In this document: positions 29,359 to 38,268 of the stretch, piece by piece
Layout of the letters: each line of letters begins with the position of its first letter
How positions within the stretch are numbered: position 1 is the first letter of the stretch
Assembly: GCA_913060695.1 (NCBI GenBank)
Contig: CAJXUA010000021.1
Location: forward strand, 1-51,782
Reading direction: 5' to 3'
Source of the DNA: an uncultured Gammaproteobacteria bacterium
GTDB taxonomy: Bacteria; Pseudomonadota; Gammaproteobacteria; Pseudomonadales; Pseudohongiellaceae
DNA length: 51,782 nucleotides
Notes under the pieces: generated by a model
What the model was told of the DNA's origin: nothing
The model's input: the letters and a program-made list of their open reading frames with translations, nothing else
Databases searched by the model: none
Translations under genes and position numbers: made by a program

Positions 29359-29398
29359 GATGACAAGAAGATGATAAATTTGTAATCTTGATGTAATC
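29359..29398. promoter_or_regulatory. Putative CopR operator, four half-sites in the copA-copR intergenic region
   Basis: Four 7-base half-sites lie in a 40-bp block. GATGACA (29359-29365) and GATGATA (29370-29376) are direct repeats 11 bp apart. TGTAATC (29381-29387) and TGTAATC (29392-29398) are the opposite orientation, again 11 bp apart. The whole block is thus an inverted arrangement of GATNAYA pairs centred on AATT. An 11-bp phase is typical of tandem OmpR-family binding. The position between divergent copA and copR fits control of both. Confidence 0.65.
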
Positions 29399-29457
29399 CA
29401 ATTGTTAATATGGCCGCATTAGCCTCACCCCAACAGCGACTCGAGACTGAGAGAGAT

Positions 29458-30147
29458 ATGCGATTATTAGTGGTAGAGGACGAAATAAAGACCGCGGACT
29501 ACCTGCGCCAGGGCCTCACTGAGGCTGGTTTTCAGGTTAGCTTGGCCCGCAATGGTCTCGATGGTCATCATCTGGCCATGACCGAGAGCTTTGACCTCGT
29601 CATACTCGACGTCATGCTTCCCGATGTGGATGGCTGGCGTATCCTGCAGTCTTTGCGTGAGGCGAAGAATGCCACGCCTGTGCTTTTTCTTACGGCGCGC
29701 GACAGTGTCGATGATCGGGTTAAAGGTTTAGAGCTCGGTGCTGATGATTATCTCATCAAACCCTTCGCCTTCGTGGAGGTGCTGGCCCGAGTACGCAGTC
29801 TATTAAGACGCACGCAAGCACCTAGCACCCAAGAAGAGTTGCAGGTGGCCGATCTTGAGATCAACCTGCTCAAGCGCCGCGTCAGCAGAGCAGGCAAGCG
29901 CATCAACCTTAGTCACAAGGAATTTTGTCTGCTGGAATTGTTAATGCGGCACCAGGGTGAGGTGCTGCCGCGCTCGATAATCGCCTCGCAAGTGTGGGAC
30001 ATGATTTTCGACAGCGACACCAATGTCATCGATGTCGCCATCCGCCGCTTGCGCTCCAAGGTCGACGATGAGTTCGAACCGAAGCTCATTCATACCGTGC
30101 GCGGCATGGGTTACACGTTGGAGTGGGAGCAAGACCATGAATCCTAA
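29458..30147 (+). CDS. copR: Copper-responsive response regulator CopR/PcoR-type
   Basis: OmpR-family response regulator, 229 residues from ATG 29458 (GAGAGA just upstream; the ATG at 29410 would add 16 non-family residues). The receiver domain begins [20 protein letters not shown], with phosphoacceptor Asp in [16 protein letters not shown], Thr in VLFLTARD and Lys in [11 protein letters not shown]. The winged-helix domain ([33 protein letters not shown]...[15 protein letters not shown], ending [12 protein letters not shown]) binds DNA. It overlaps copS by 11 bp. Divergence from copAB and CopR-type sequence support control of the cop genes. Confidence 0.93.
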   Translation: MRLLVVEDEIKTADYLRQGLTEAGFQVSLARNGLDGHHLAMTESFDLVILDVMLPDVDGWRILQSLREAKNATPVLFLTARDSVDDRVKGLELGADDYLIKPFAFVEVLARVRSLLRRTQAPSTQEELQVADLEINLLKRRVSRAGKRINLSHKEFCLLELLMRHQGEVLPRSIIASQVWDMIFDSDTNVIDVAIRRLRSKVDDEFEPKLIHTVRGMGYTLEWEQDHES

Positions 30148-31531
30148 ACACATGCGTCCAATCTCTTTATCTCTGCGCGTAATGCTGTTTGTGATGCTCG
30201 CCATAGGGATGAGCCTTCTGTTGACTAGTCGATTGGTACTCAGCACGGTAGAGCATCATTTTATAGAGCAGGACGCGGATGAACTGCGCGTGATGGTGGG
30301 TGCCATAGAGCATGCCTTGACTCAAGAGAGCAGCGATTTGGTCGAGGCCCCCTCGAGCCTGTCATCGGCTATCTCTGGGCACCATGGTGTGTTCTATGAA
30401 ATCAAGGATGAGTCCGGGGCGGTGTTGTTTAGTTCTGCGGGTTTGGATTTTTCCGCTGCTGTCCCCAGCGTCTCGCCGGTTGTAGATGTCGATGCGACAA
30501 CAACCGAGCTCTGGACTATCGACAATAGGACCTATCGAGGCGTTGTTGTGCTCAGGTCAATCGATGCGAACCTCTACCAAATTACCAGCCTCATCGACAT
30601 GGAGTTTCACAGAAATTTTCTAAACTCATTTCAACGCAGTCTTTGGTTAATTCTACTAGGCGCCGGTGTGATTATCTTATTGGCCGCATGGATTGGCGTC
30701 TATCAAGGTCTGCGTCCCCTGCGCGGCATGAGTCACAGTGTGCGGACAATTCAGACCAATAAACTAGATACGCGCCTTGACCCTCTCACCGTGCCCATAG
30801 AGTTACAGAACCTTGTGCTGTCCTTTAATCAGATGATTGAACAACTAGAGGTGGGTTTCAGCAAACTCGCGCATTTCTCCGACGATATTGCCCACGAACT
30901 GCGCACGCCCTTGACGAATATGATTACCCAGACTCAAGTGAGTTTGTCCAAAGCCCGAAGCGATGCCGATTACCGTGAGCTGCTCTATTCAGTTTTGGAA
31001 GAGCAGGAGCGCTTGAACAAAATGGTGAACGACATGCTTTGGCTCGCCAAGAGCGAGAATGGCTTGCTAAAACTCAGCAGTACGCCAATCGATCTACAGG
31101 ACGAGTTCCAGGCACTTTTTGAGTTTTTCGATGCGTTTGCGGATGAGCGTGGCGTCTCACTAGCTGTCAATTCTAAGAGAGTGTTAGTGCAGGGCGATCG
31201 CGATTTGTTGCGCCGCGCTTTCACGAATATGCTTTCTAATGCAATCTACCATTCCCCGAATCAAGGTGTCGTGAATGTCACGTTGGCGCAGGATGGCGCA
31301 AACGCTTTGGTAACCATTGAGAACAATGGGCCCGAGATCGCTTCGATTCATCTAACCAGAATTTTTGATCGTTTCTACCGGATCGATCCGTCACGAGCGC
31401 GCAATAGTGAGGGGGCCGGGCTAGGGCTCGCAATCGTCAAGTCAGTTATCGAAGCCCACGAAGGCGAGGTCGAAGCACGCTCCAGTGCCATAAGCACTAA
31501 ATTCGTCGCACGCTTGCCGCTAAACTCCTAA
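30137..31531 (+). CDS. copS: Copper sensor histidine kinase CopS/PcoS-type
   Basis: Inner-membrane sensor kinase, 464 residues from ATG 30137, overlapping copR by 11 bp. The first membrane segment ([17 protein letters not shown]), a periplasmic sensor domain of about 150 residues and a second membrane segment ([24 protein letters not shown]) come first. A HAMP linker, the H-box with phosphorylated His in [16 protein letters not shown], the N-box ([13 protein letters not shown]) and [16 protein letters not shown] of the ATPase domain follow. The periplasmic domain is assumed to sense copper or silver by family (heavy-metal sensor kinase); no extra Met/His cluster stands out. Confidence 0.93.
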   Translation: MNPKHMRPISLSLRVMLFVMLAIGMSLLLTSRLVLSTVEHHFIEQDADELRVMVGAIEHALTQESSDLVEAPSSLSSAISGHHGVFYEIKDESGAVLFSSAGLDFSAAVPSVSPVVDVDATTTELWTIDNRTYRGVVVLRSIDANLYQITSLIDMEFHRNFLNSFQRSLWLILLGAGVIILLAAWIGVYQGLRPLRGMSHSVRTIQTNKLDTRLDPLTVPIELQNLVLSFNQMIEQLEVGFSKLAHFSDDIAHELRTPLTNMITQTQVSLSKARSDADYRELLYSVLEEQERLNKMVNDMLWLAKSENGLLKLSSTPIDLQDEFQALFEFFDAFADERGVSLAVNSKRVLVQGDRDLLRRAFTNMLSNAIYHSPNQGVVNVTLAQDGANALVTIENNGPEIASIHLTRIFDRFYRIDPSRARNSEGAGLGLAIVKSVIEAHEGEVEARSSAISTKFVARLPLNS

Positions 31532-31712
31532 GGCCTTAGGCCGACGCTAGACCCACCACTGTGCCATGAATAGTCAGGGCTGCGCCCAGCGCCTGTTGGC
31601 GGACAATAGAGCTTTAAACTGAGACTCTCTACAAGCTGTAAAAATTGACATGAAAAATACCTATTGGACAATATAGTTCTGAAATAGACTGGCACATGGA
31701 GTATCACGGCAA

Positions 31713-31720
31713 GCAAATAG
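31713..31720 (+). repeat. 8-bp direct repeat GCAAATAG (left copy), target-site duplication
   Basis: Identical to the 8 bases at 40728-40735. IS66-family elements make 8-bp target duplications. The copy directly abuts the IS66-type end that starts at 31721. Confidence 0.85.
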
Positions 31721-31765
31721 GTAAGCGTCCGGCCATCACATCTTGATCTGAGGTGCGCCGGATTG
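31721..31765 (+). repeat. IS66-type terminal inverted repeat, left end of the chromate unit
   Basis: Read inwards from 31721, this 45-base stretch matches the complement of the IS66 right end at 40683-40727 at 38 of 45 positions, including 25 of the first 26. It begins GTAAGCGTCCGGCCATCA. No IS66 transposase gene follows it, so it is an orphan end. Confidence 0.85.
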
Positions 31766-31996
31766 TAACAGTACGGTCATAGCAACCTGTAAGCTGTTTA
31801 TGTGTGCCAATTAATGCGAAGAATCTTCGAGAGGCAGAGGATCTGCTATTACGCTTGGTTGTTGCCGATAGATACAGCCCCGTCATCCAAGTAGTGGGTC
31901 TGCGCGCCCAAAGTTTCAGTTGCGTCGCGTATTCATTTACCTATTCTTCCACACATATCTGAATGCGATAGTTTCGCACTCACGGCCCTGTGCGGA

Positions 31997-32018
31997 GGGT
32001 GGCGGATAACTGCCACCC
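31997..32018 (-). terminator. Weak hairpin downstream of chrA
   Basis: A 7-bp GC-rich stem (GGGTGGC / GCCACCC) with an 8-base loop lies about 20 bp after the chrA stop. There is no T-run on the minus strand, so it is only a possible terminator. Confidence 0.35.
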
Positions 32019-32038
32019 CTACCGAGGCCGCAATGACG

Positions 32039-33433
32039 TCATAAAGAATAGAAAGCCATCCCAACCAAAGCGCTAAGCCCGAGAACCTTTATCATCCCAA
32101 TCTTGAGGTAGAATACCGCCAGTAGCGCAGCGATAGTCATTAGTAAAGAGGGTATATCGATCGTGTTCAGCACAGGCACATCTACCGTCAACCCATAGGC
32201 ATAGATTTCACGCACTTCGAATAGCACGTGCATCGCGAACCAGAGTGCAAGATTAAGGATGACACCCGCCACTGCCGCCGTGATTGCCGCGAGGGCTGCT
32301 GAGAGTGCCTTATGGCCGCGTAAGGTTTCAATGAAGGGGGCGCCCAGAAAAATCCATAAGAAACAGGGCACAAATGTTACCCAGGTAGTAAGTACAGCGG
32401 CGAGTGTCGCAACTGTATAGGGGTTCATAGTCCCTGGATCCCGGAAAGCCGCCAAAAAACCGACAAACTGGACCACCTGAATCAGCGGTCCGGGGGTTGT
32501 TTCCGCCATGCCCAGACCGTCAAGCATCTCTTCTGGGGTCAGCCATCCAAAGTTTTCCACGGCCGCCTGGCTCACGTAAGCGAGAACAGCGTACGCGCCC
32601 CCAAAGGTCACCATCGCCATCTTGCTGAAGAATATGGCTATCTGGGAAAAGACATTTTCCATCCCCACCGTCTGGATTAATAACACAATCGGTCCGAACC
32701 ATAGAATCAGCAGAATCAGTGATATTCGGATGGACCAAGAGACGGTGGGTTTGGCATGCGCCGGTATGGTGGCGCCTAATGCTGAGTCCTCATCGGACAG
32801 ACCCTCTCCCTGCTTGCCATGGCTGGTATCAATGACAAAGGCAGGCATTCCGGTACGGCCACCGAAGTAACCTATTAGCGCTGCCGAGAGAATAATGAGT
32901 GGAAACGGTATGCCGAGGAAGAAAATAGCCACGAACGCGGCAGCTGCCAGACCCAGCATGACATTATTCTTCAGTGCACGGGAGCCGATTCGCACGACGG
33001 CCTGCAGTACAATGGCCAACACGGCGGTCTTGAGGCCAAAGAATAAGCCTTCAACTGCGCTGATGTTGCCATAGAGCACATAGATATAACTGAGCGCCAT
33101 AATTGAAAGGAATCCTGGCAGCACGAACAGAATGCCGGCAGCGAGCCCCCCTTTTGTCTTGTGCAGCAACCAGCCGATATATATCGCGAGCTGCTGCGCC
33201 TCTGGTCCCGGCAGGAGCATGCAGTAGTTCAGCGCATGCAGGAATCGGTTTTCGCCGATCCATTTTTTCTCCTCCACCAGAATCCGGTGCATCACGGCGA
33301 TCTGACCGGCGGGGCCGCCAAAGGACAGTGCAGCGACCCGCATCCAAACCCACAATGCTTCCGAAAAAGGTATGTTATGCCCGCCGGTTTCCGGAGCGTT
33401 ATCTTCGGCTTTCACGTTGCGAGTGTCCGTCAT
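32039..33433 (-). CDS. chrA: Chromate transporter ChrA (long-chain CHR family)
   Basis: The 464-residue inner-membrane protein exports chromate. It has two homologous CHR halves. The first starts FSEALWVWMRVAALSFGGPAGQIAVMHR and includes LPGPEAQQLAIYIGW. The second starts FFSKMAMVTFGGAYAVLAYVSQ with ETTPGPLIQVVQFVGF. About ten to twelve membrane segments are visible. The start overlaps the chrB stop as ATGA (33430-33433), so ChrA is translated with ChrB. A typical chromate operon; chrC and chrF are absent. Confidence 0.95.
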   Translation of the reverse strand: MTDTRNVKAEDNAPETGGHNIPFSEALWVWMRVAALSFGGPAGQIAVMHRILVEEKKWIGENRFLHALNYCMLLPGPEAQQLAIYIGWLLHKTKGGLAAGILFVLPGFLSIMALSYIYVLYGNISAVEGLFFGLKTAVLAIVLQAVVRIGSRALKNNVMLGLAAAAFVAIFFLGIPFPLIILSAALIGYFGGRTGMPAFVIDTSHGKQGEGLSDEDSALGATIPAHAKPTVSWSIRISLILLILWFGPIVLLIQTVGMENVFSQIAIFFSKMAMVTFGGAYAVLAYVSQAAVENFGWLTPEEMLDGLGMAETTPGPLIQVVQFVGFLAAFRDPGTMNPYTVATLAAVLTTWVTFVPCFLWIFLGAPFIETLRGHKALSAALAAITAAVAGVILNLALWFAMHVLFEVREIYAYGLTVDVPVLNTIDIPSLLMTIAALLAVFYLKIGMIKVLGLSALVGMAFYSL

Positions 33434-34425
33434 TGCAAACCCTTCCTTTTGAAATACCTATAGAGATCGGCGAACACGACTGAGCCCCGTCGAATACGCT
33501 CGTCGTCATCAGAAGTCGACAGGCAGATGCTGGTGATCAAGGTTCTTATGCCGGCGACTTCTTCTCGGGCGAACTTGCCGTCCTTAATGTCTATATCATG
33601 AACAATTTCAGCGATTTTCTGCAGGGCAGGCACCTCCAAGCCGGCTCGCAACAGGAGTACCTCAAATGTGCAGTTATCACCTTCATGAGTGAATTCGGCT
33701 TCAAACATATCGAATCGCAACTCGCCATCCTCAGGGATGTATCCTGTGGCCGCCACGAATTTGAGTTGCATCTCCGGATCGATAAAGCGTCGTATTAACC
33801 AAGCAGATGCAATTCGGTCTACATGTACGCCTTTGCGTGTCACCCAAACGCTACCTTGTGGAATGGCTGAAGACGCGGTTTTTTTAACCTCGTTATCTAC
33901 TTTCTCAGTGGCATTCTTGAGATTATCTTCGAGAGCCGAAAGCAACCCCTCGGCCGCTTCACGGCCATTTGCCCCAAAGAAGTCGATTGCCTCAATTTCT
34001 ATTAGTTTCTTGCGAAGGCGAACAATTTGATTGCGCACATCCCCCGTTTCCTGCTCTTTATCGTTCTTGATTGCTTCGTCAAGCGCGCGAGCCTCTGTTG
34101 CCACAGCGTCGTAGTCCGCATCTCTGGCCTGATCAAACAGTTGACGAACCTGGGCATCAGTCAAACCATCCACAAACTGCGTTTCACAAATCAGGCCTTC
34201 ACCGCTGCCTTCCTCGATCTCGCGCAGTAACCACTCATAGTCCTCCAAAGACTCTTCGTTCGCGGGCAGGGCATAGACGGAGCTTTTGACAGCAATCGCA
34301 CCTATGCCCTGCAGTCTTCGCCAGATTTTGACCCTCAAATAAGCCGGTTTCGAAGGTAGCTGGAATATCAATAAAAGCCATTTTTCACGGCTGGCCGCCT
34401 GATTTTCGGGGATTTTTTCGCTCAT
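33430..34425 (-). CDS. chrB: Chromate resistance regulator ChrB
   Basis: The 331-residue cytosolic protein has the N-terminal ChrB domain (KWLLLIFQLPSKPAYLRVKIWRRLQGIGAIAVKSSVYALP, about residues 15-150) and the C-terminal ChrB domain. The latter starts at WVTRKGVHVDRIASAWLIRRFIDPEMQLKFV (about 190) and includes FEAEFTHEGDNCTFEVL. ChrB proteins act as chromate-sensing regulators of chr operons in other bacteria. It overlaps chrA by four bases and is divergent from the DUF1259 gene (102-bp gap), where its operator would be expected. Confidence 0.92.
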   Translation of the reverse strand: MSEKIPENQAASREKWLLLIFQLPSKPAYLRVKIWRRLQGIGAIAVKSSVYALPANEESLEDYEWLLREIEEGSGEGLICETQFVDGLTDAQVRQLFDQARDADYDAVATEARALDEAIKNDKEQETGDVRNQIVRLRKKLIEIEAIDFFGANGREAAEGLLSALEDNLKNATEKVDNEVKKTASSAIPQGSVWVTRKGVHVDRIASAWLIRRFIDPEMQLKFVAATGYIPEDGELRFDMFEAEFTHEGDNCTFEVLLLRAGLEVPALQKIAEIVHDIDIKDGKFAREEVAGIRTLITSICLSTSDDDERIRRGSVVFADLYRYFKRKGLQ

Positions 34426-34527
34426 ATGTAGAATGTATCTTCAGTCATGGCCGTAAGCAACACTTGTATCATCGAAATGATGAGTTTATCCTCCAAGATC
34501 TCATAAGCATATGTAAGGAGCAATCCA

Positions 34528-35409
34528 ATGCGAACGCTATGCACTACAGCTCTCATTTCAGTTCTAGGACTTGCCACCAATCCTGCAAGCGCACAGGTTG
34601 ACTGGCCTGAGGTGGGCGAAATCTTGGCTCGGCCTGTGAGCGGCCAGGCTGGGGAAGTCCACCGTTTCGGTTTCCCACGCACGGATCTCGAGGTGGTTTT
34701 AGACGGCACTAATGTCATGCCGGGACTCGCACTGGGCACATGGCTCGCTTTCCACCCCACCGATGATGATCAGGTCATGGTGATGGGAGATCTTGTTCTG
34801 CTTGAGGAGGAGGTAAACCCTGTGATGAAGCGGCTCGCCGAAGGGGGGGTGGAAGTGACAGCTATCCATAACCATTTGCTGCGCGCCCAGCCATTCCCGA
34901 TGTACATGCATGTGGAGGCACATGGTGATCCCATAGAACTGGCCAAAACCTTCAGGGATGCCATTGCCCTTAGTGAAACGCCCATGAACAGTCCTACAGC
35001 AAACAGCGCAGAGCAAGGCCTGGATTTCAACAGCGAAATCATCGCACAGGTGCTGGAGCATGAAGGAAGTGCCGACGGCGGTGTTTATAAAGTCAGCATT
35101 CCCCGTGCAGCGCCTATCAGTGAGGATGGCATGGCCCTGCCCGCAGGAATGGGTGCTGAGATTGCTATAAATTTCCAGTCTGCCGGCGGCGACGAGGCTG
35201 CAACTACCGGCGACTTTGTTCTGACAGCGGACGAAGTCAATCCAGTTCTGCGAGCTTTGCGTGACAACGATATCGAGGTTACCGCGCTGCATAATCACAT
35301 GCTTGAGGAGGAACCCCGGCTGTTTTTTATGCATTTCTGGGGAGTGGGCGCACCGGAAGCGCTGGCAAGGGGGCTTAAGTCGGCCCTAGACCTGGTGAAT
35401 GTGCAGTAG
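34528..35409 (+). CDS. Secreted DUF1259 (LppY/LpqO-type) protein with duplicated domain
   Basis: The 293-residue protein has a signal peptide (MRTLCTTALISVLGLATNPASA|QVDW) and two similar DUF1259 halves. Both contain the pattern LxxxEVNPVxxxLxxxxxEVTAxHNHxL (EEEVNPVMKRLAEGG...TAIHNHLL in the first, TADEVNPVLRALRDN...TALHNHML in the second). An aromatic/His strand follows each: MYMHVEAHGDP and FFMHFWGVGAP. AAGGAG is 8 bp upstream of the ATG. It is divergent from chrB in the same mobile unit. The HNH-type residues could bind metal; function is unproven. Confidence 0.85.
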   Translation: MRTLCTTALISVLGLATNPASAQVDWPEVGEILARPVSGQAGEVHRFGFPRTDLEVVLDGTNVMPGLALGTWLAFHPTDDDQVMVMGDLVLLEEEVNPVMKRLAEGGVEVTAIHNHLLRAQPFPMYMHVEAHGDPIELAKTFRDAIALSETPMNSPTANSAEQGLDFNSEIIAQVLEHEGSADGGVYKVSIPRAAPISEDGMALPAGMGAEIAINFQSAGGDEAATTGDFVLTADEVNPVLRALRDNDIEVTALHNHMLEEEPRLFFMHFWGVGAPEALARGLKSALDLVNVQ

Positions 35410-35851
35410 CATGTGAAGATAAATGCTTGCATGCGGAGACGATCCCGAAGACCCAGTACAGCCCGAGATTCTACCATTGCCCTGTAGCTTTAGTGATCTG
35501 CCTCCTGTTTTCCACGGGGGTTGTTGCGACCGAAGAGATTCAAGGCGGAGTGCAATATGCGACGGATCTGCGCATCGACCTTTCGTCAAACAGCCGCCGC
35601 CCGGACCTTTAACTTCCAACTCCCAGCTATGGGGCGTGATACGAATGATCATTTGGCCGAAACGCAGTCTTCGATATATGGTATCGATGCCGAGAAGACA
35701 TGAAGAGAAATCTGACCTCCTGCGTGGAGCGTCGTGACCGCAATGTTCAGGCAAAAATCAGTATGGCGTATTAGGGGTCGTGTGCCAATAATATCTATGA
35801 TTCAATCTGGAAAAGTCTTACTTTAAACCTAACTCGTTACGAGGATTATGC
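35410..35851. other. 442-bp region with a possible gene remnant
   Basis: A TTG-started frame at 35427 encodes a plausible signal peptide (PVALVICLLFSTGVVA) followed by TEEIQGGVQYATDLRIDLSS, then stops at 35612. Frames continue on the same strand as NFQLPAMGRDTNDHLAETQS up to 35703. This looks like a frameshifted start of a secreted or outer-membrane protein, but no family is recognised. The rest is the leader of the quinoprotein gene. Confidence 0.35.
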
Positions 35852-38044
35852 ATGTTTAGATTATCAGCAGCGCTGCTTGTCAGCCTTATCGCGGTCAGCT
35901 CGGCTCAGGGACAGGATGGGAACGTCGAGCGTGGCCAAACAATATTCGAGTCGGAATGTTCCAGGTGCCATGTTCCCGCCGAGATGGATGGCCGGCTTCG
36001 AGCACGCTGGATAGGTCGTACGGGTGACGAGTTGTTCAATCAAATCCGAACGACCATGCCAGCAGAGACCCCGGGCTCATTGACCAATACTCAGTATCTT
36101 GATCTGACCGCATTTATTCTCCAGTCGGGCAATATCCAGATCCCTAATGGCCAGATTTCGGCCAATGCTCTAGCGGAACTTCGAATTAACCCTGGAGCGG
36201 CTGAGGTGGCTCAAACTGGCAGCCAGCCGTGGACTCATTACAATGGTGATGAACGCTCAATTCGCTACTCTCCGCTGGACCAGATTAACTCTTCCAATGT
36301 AGACTCATTGAAGATCGCGTGGACATTTGACACCGGTCCCTTCGGCCCACGGCCAGAGACAGTTAGTGTCACGACGCCGCTGATGGTTAATGGGACGCTT
36401 TACGCGACGGCAGGCGCAACTCGAAATGTGGTTGCGTTGGATGCAGGTTCCGGGCAAATCAAATGGACGTGGAATCCGCAGGAAGGACAACGCTTTGAAG
36501 ATGCTCCTCGCAAAGGGTCTGGCAAAGGTCTGACCTATTACAATAATAATGGCCAAGAAATTATTTTTACTATTACACCAGGGTATTTTCTTGTTGCTTT
36601 GGACGCTCAGACGGGCCGCCCAATAGAATCGTTCGGCTCCGATGGGTGGGTGGATTTGCAGCAGGGCCTGCGTCTTGGCCCAGGTCGTGACGATATAGAT
36701 ATCGGTATGTCCTTTATGCCACTGGCAATAGATGGGGTTGTGATCACTGGCGCAGCACATCTTGTGGGCATGCGCCCAATTGCCCGCGAGAACGTAAAGG
36801 GAGATATCCGTGGATTTGATGTCTCGACCGGGGAGCTTTTGTGGACATTCAAAACCATTCCCGAGCCTGGCGATATTGGCTATGAGTCCTGGATTTCCGG
36901 TGCAGATTTTACAGGTAACGCCGGAGTGTGGGCGCCCATGTCTGCCGATAAAGAGCTGGGGCTGGTCTACTTGCCCGTAGAATCTGCAACGGGCGATCGA
37001 TATGGCGGAGACCGGCCTGGCAATAATCTTTTCTCCAGCTCGACGGTCGCAGTAGATTACAAGACGGGCGAAATGAAGTGGTACTTCCAAACTACCCATC
37101 ACGACATCTGGGACTGGGATACGCCTTCGGCGCCACTGCTGGTCGATTTGCCGGATGGCACTCGCGCGGCAATCCAGACGCTAAAACAATCGCACCTGTT
37201 CATGTTCGATCGAAAAACCGGTGAGCCACTGTTTCCTGTCGAAGAGCGCCCAGTACCACAAACTGATGTGCCAGGCGAGTGGACCGCCGCAACACAGCCA
37301 TTCCCCTTACTTCCTGCTCCTTACGACCGTCAGGGCTTTCAAGAAGACGACCTTGTCGATTTCACCCCAGAGATACACGCGAAAGCGATGGAGATAGCGT
37401 CTGATTATCGAATGAGCGAGTCTCCATTCACGCCGCCCTCTGTTTTTAAAGGGCCAGATGGCACGCTTGGAACCTTGCTCCTGCCCTCTGCTACCGGGGG
37501 ATCGAATTGGGAGGGCGCTGCCTATGACCCAGATACGGGCATAATCTATGTTCCATCCAGAACGGCAACAAGCGTGATGGCACTGGTCAACGATCCTGCA
37601 GCCTCCAGCGTGGCGTATATCCATGGTGGTGGCACGCCCCCCAACGTCGAAGGAATCCCACTGGTGAAACCACCTTATGGGCGGATCACTGCAATTAATA
37701 TGGTCACGGGTGAACATGTTTGGCAGGTTGCGAATGGCGACACGCCAGATGAAATCGCAAATCATCCCTTGCTTCAAGGCATCGACATTGGACGTACCGG
37801 CAAACCCACCCGGTCAGGTCTGGTGTTGACCAAATCACTCTTGTTTGCCGGCGAAGGTGTAGGCGGGAGCCCGGTCCTTTGGGCGTTGGACAAAACTACG
37901 GGGTCTATTGTAGCCGAAATAGAAATGCCCGGCACCGTAACAGGTGTCCCTATGACGTACATGCACAATGGCAAGCAGTATCTGGTGATGGCTATTAGCA
38001 CGCCCGGCAGCTCATCCAGAATTGTTGCCTTAACTCTTGAATGA
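35852..38044 (+). CDS. PQQ-dependent (quinoprotein) dehydrogenase with N-terminal cytochrome c domain
   Basis: The 730-residue periplasmic oxidoreductase has a signal peptide (MFRLSAALLVSLIAVSSAQG|QDG) and an N-terminal cytochrome c domain with heme motif CSRCH (about residues 37-41). An eight-bladed quinoprotein propeller (about 120-725) follows. Propeller hallmarks include WTHYNGDERSIRYSPLDQIN, TTPLMVNGTLYATAGATRNVVALDAGSGQIKW, DRYGGDRPGNNLFSSSTVAVD, HHDIWDWDTPSAPLLVD and GGSNWEGAAYDP. The N-terminal heme domain differs from quinohemoprotein alcohol dehydrogenases, where it is C-terminal. Substrate unknown; no PQQ synthesis genes are in the window, so PQQ must come from elsewhere in the cell or medium. 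Confidence 0.9.
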   Translation: MFRLSAALLVSLIAVSSAQGQDGNVERGQTIFESECSRCHVPAEMDGRLRARWIGRTGDELFNQIRTTMPAETPGSLTNTQYLDLTAFILQSGNIQIPNGQISANALAELRINPGAAEVAQTGSQPWTHYNGDERSIRYSPLDQINSSNVDSLKIAWTFDTGPFGPRPETVSVTTPLMVNGTLYATAGATRNVVALDAGSGQIKWTWNPQEGQRFEDAPRKGSGKGLTYYNNNGQEIIFTITPGYFLVALDAQTGRPIESFGSDGWVDLQQGLRLGPGRDDIDIGMSFMPLAIDGVVITGAAHLVGMRPIARENVKGDIRGFDVSTGELLWTFKTIPEPGDIGYESWISGADFTGNAGVWAPMSADKELGLVYLPVESATGDRYGGDRPGNNLFSSSTVAVDYKTGEMKWYFQTTHHDIWDWDTPSAPLLVDLPDGTRAAIQTLKQSHLFMFDRKTGEPLFPVEERPVPQTDVPGEWTAATQPFPLLPAPYDRQGFQEDDLVDFTPEIHAKAMEIASDYRMSESPFTPPSVFKGPDGTLGTLLLPSATGGSNWEGAAYDPDTGIIYVPSRTATSVMALVNDPAASSVAYIHGGGTPPNVEGIPLVKPPYGRITAINMVTGEHVWQVANGDTPDEIANHPLLQGIDIGRTGKPTRSGLVLTKSLLFAGEGVGGSPVLWALDKTTGSIVAEIEMPGTVTGVPMTYMHNGKQYLVMAISTPGSSSRIVALTLE

Positions 38045-38240
38045 AAATCTCGTAAGGGTATTTATTTCCGGGGAATTGATATGGTAAGCAGGCAGGGTCG
38101 GAAGCGGTTAGGGTGTAGCTATGCGGACCTTCAACCAGATAAAGGATGTCTCCACGACCAACAATGAGCTTGTCAAGCACTTCCCTGGGCAACTCAATAC
38201 CCAACGAGCTACCGACGTGTGTCAATTTGACCTTAATCAT
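37995..38240 (-). pseudogene. AbrB/MazE-type antitoxin, 3'-truncated
   Basis: From ATG 38240 the first ~50 residues are a canonical AbrB/MazE swapped-hairpin domain (MIKVKLTHVGSSLGIELPRE, VLDKLIVGRGDILYLVEGPHSYTLTASDP). After ASDP the sequence (ACLPYQFPGNKYPYEIF...) no longer resembles an antitoxin and runs antisense into the 3' end of the quinoprotein gene, so the original C-terminus is lost at about 38085. No toxin gene follows. The inner IS66 end starts 13 bp upstream of the ATG, so its promoter is probably gone too. Confidence 0.75.
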
Positions 38241-38268
38241 GGAGTCCGTTTTCGTAACACTCCGGCCA

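Larger units (their letters stand above)
31532..32038. other. 507-bp region between copS and chrA containing the left end of the mobile unit
   Basis: No supported gene is present. A 14-bp palindrome (CCTAAGGCCTTAGG, 31527-31540) overlaps the copS stop. An IS66-type end begins at 31721, preceded by the 8-bp repeat GCAAATAG. Between 31766 and 31990 the plus strand has short open pieces (for example NLREAEDLLLRLVVADRYSPV) that may be a gene remnant I cannot identify. Confidence 0.5.

Noticed and set aside
31536-31886. Two ~60-codon minus-strand frames between copS and chrA
   Set aside because: No family resemblance, and the second spans the IS66-type end at 31721, so it is unlikely to be a gene.
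34699-35334. 211-codon minus-strand frame opposite the DUF1259 gene
   Set aside because: Shadow frame of a gene with signal peptide and conserved repeats; no recognisable protein.
36305-37102. 265-codon open frame on the minus strand inside the quinoprotein gene
   Set aside because: It is the antisense shadow of a well-supported coding sequence; composition is Cys/His-rich nonsense without domains or a ribosome binding site.
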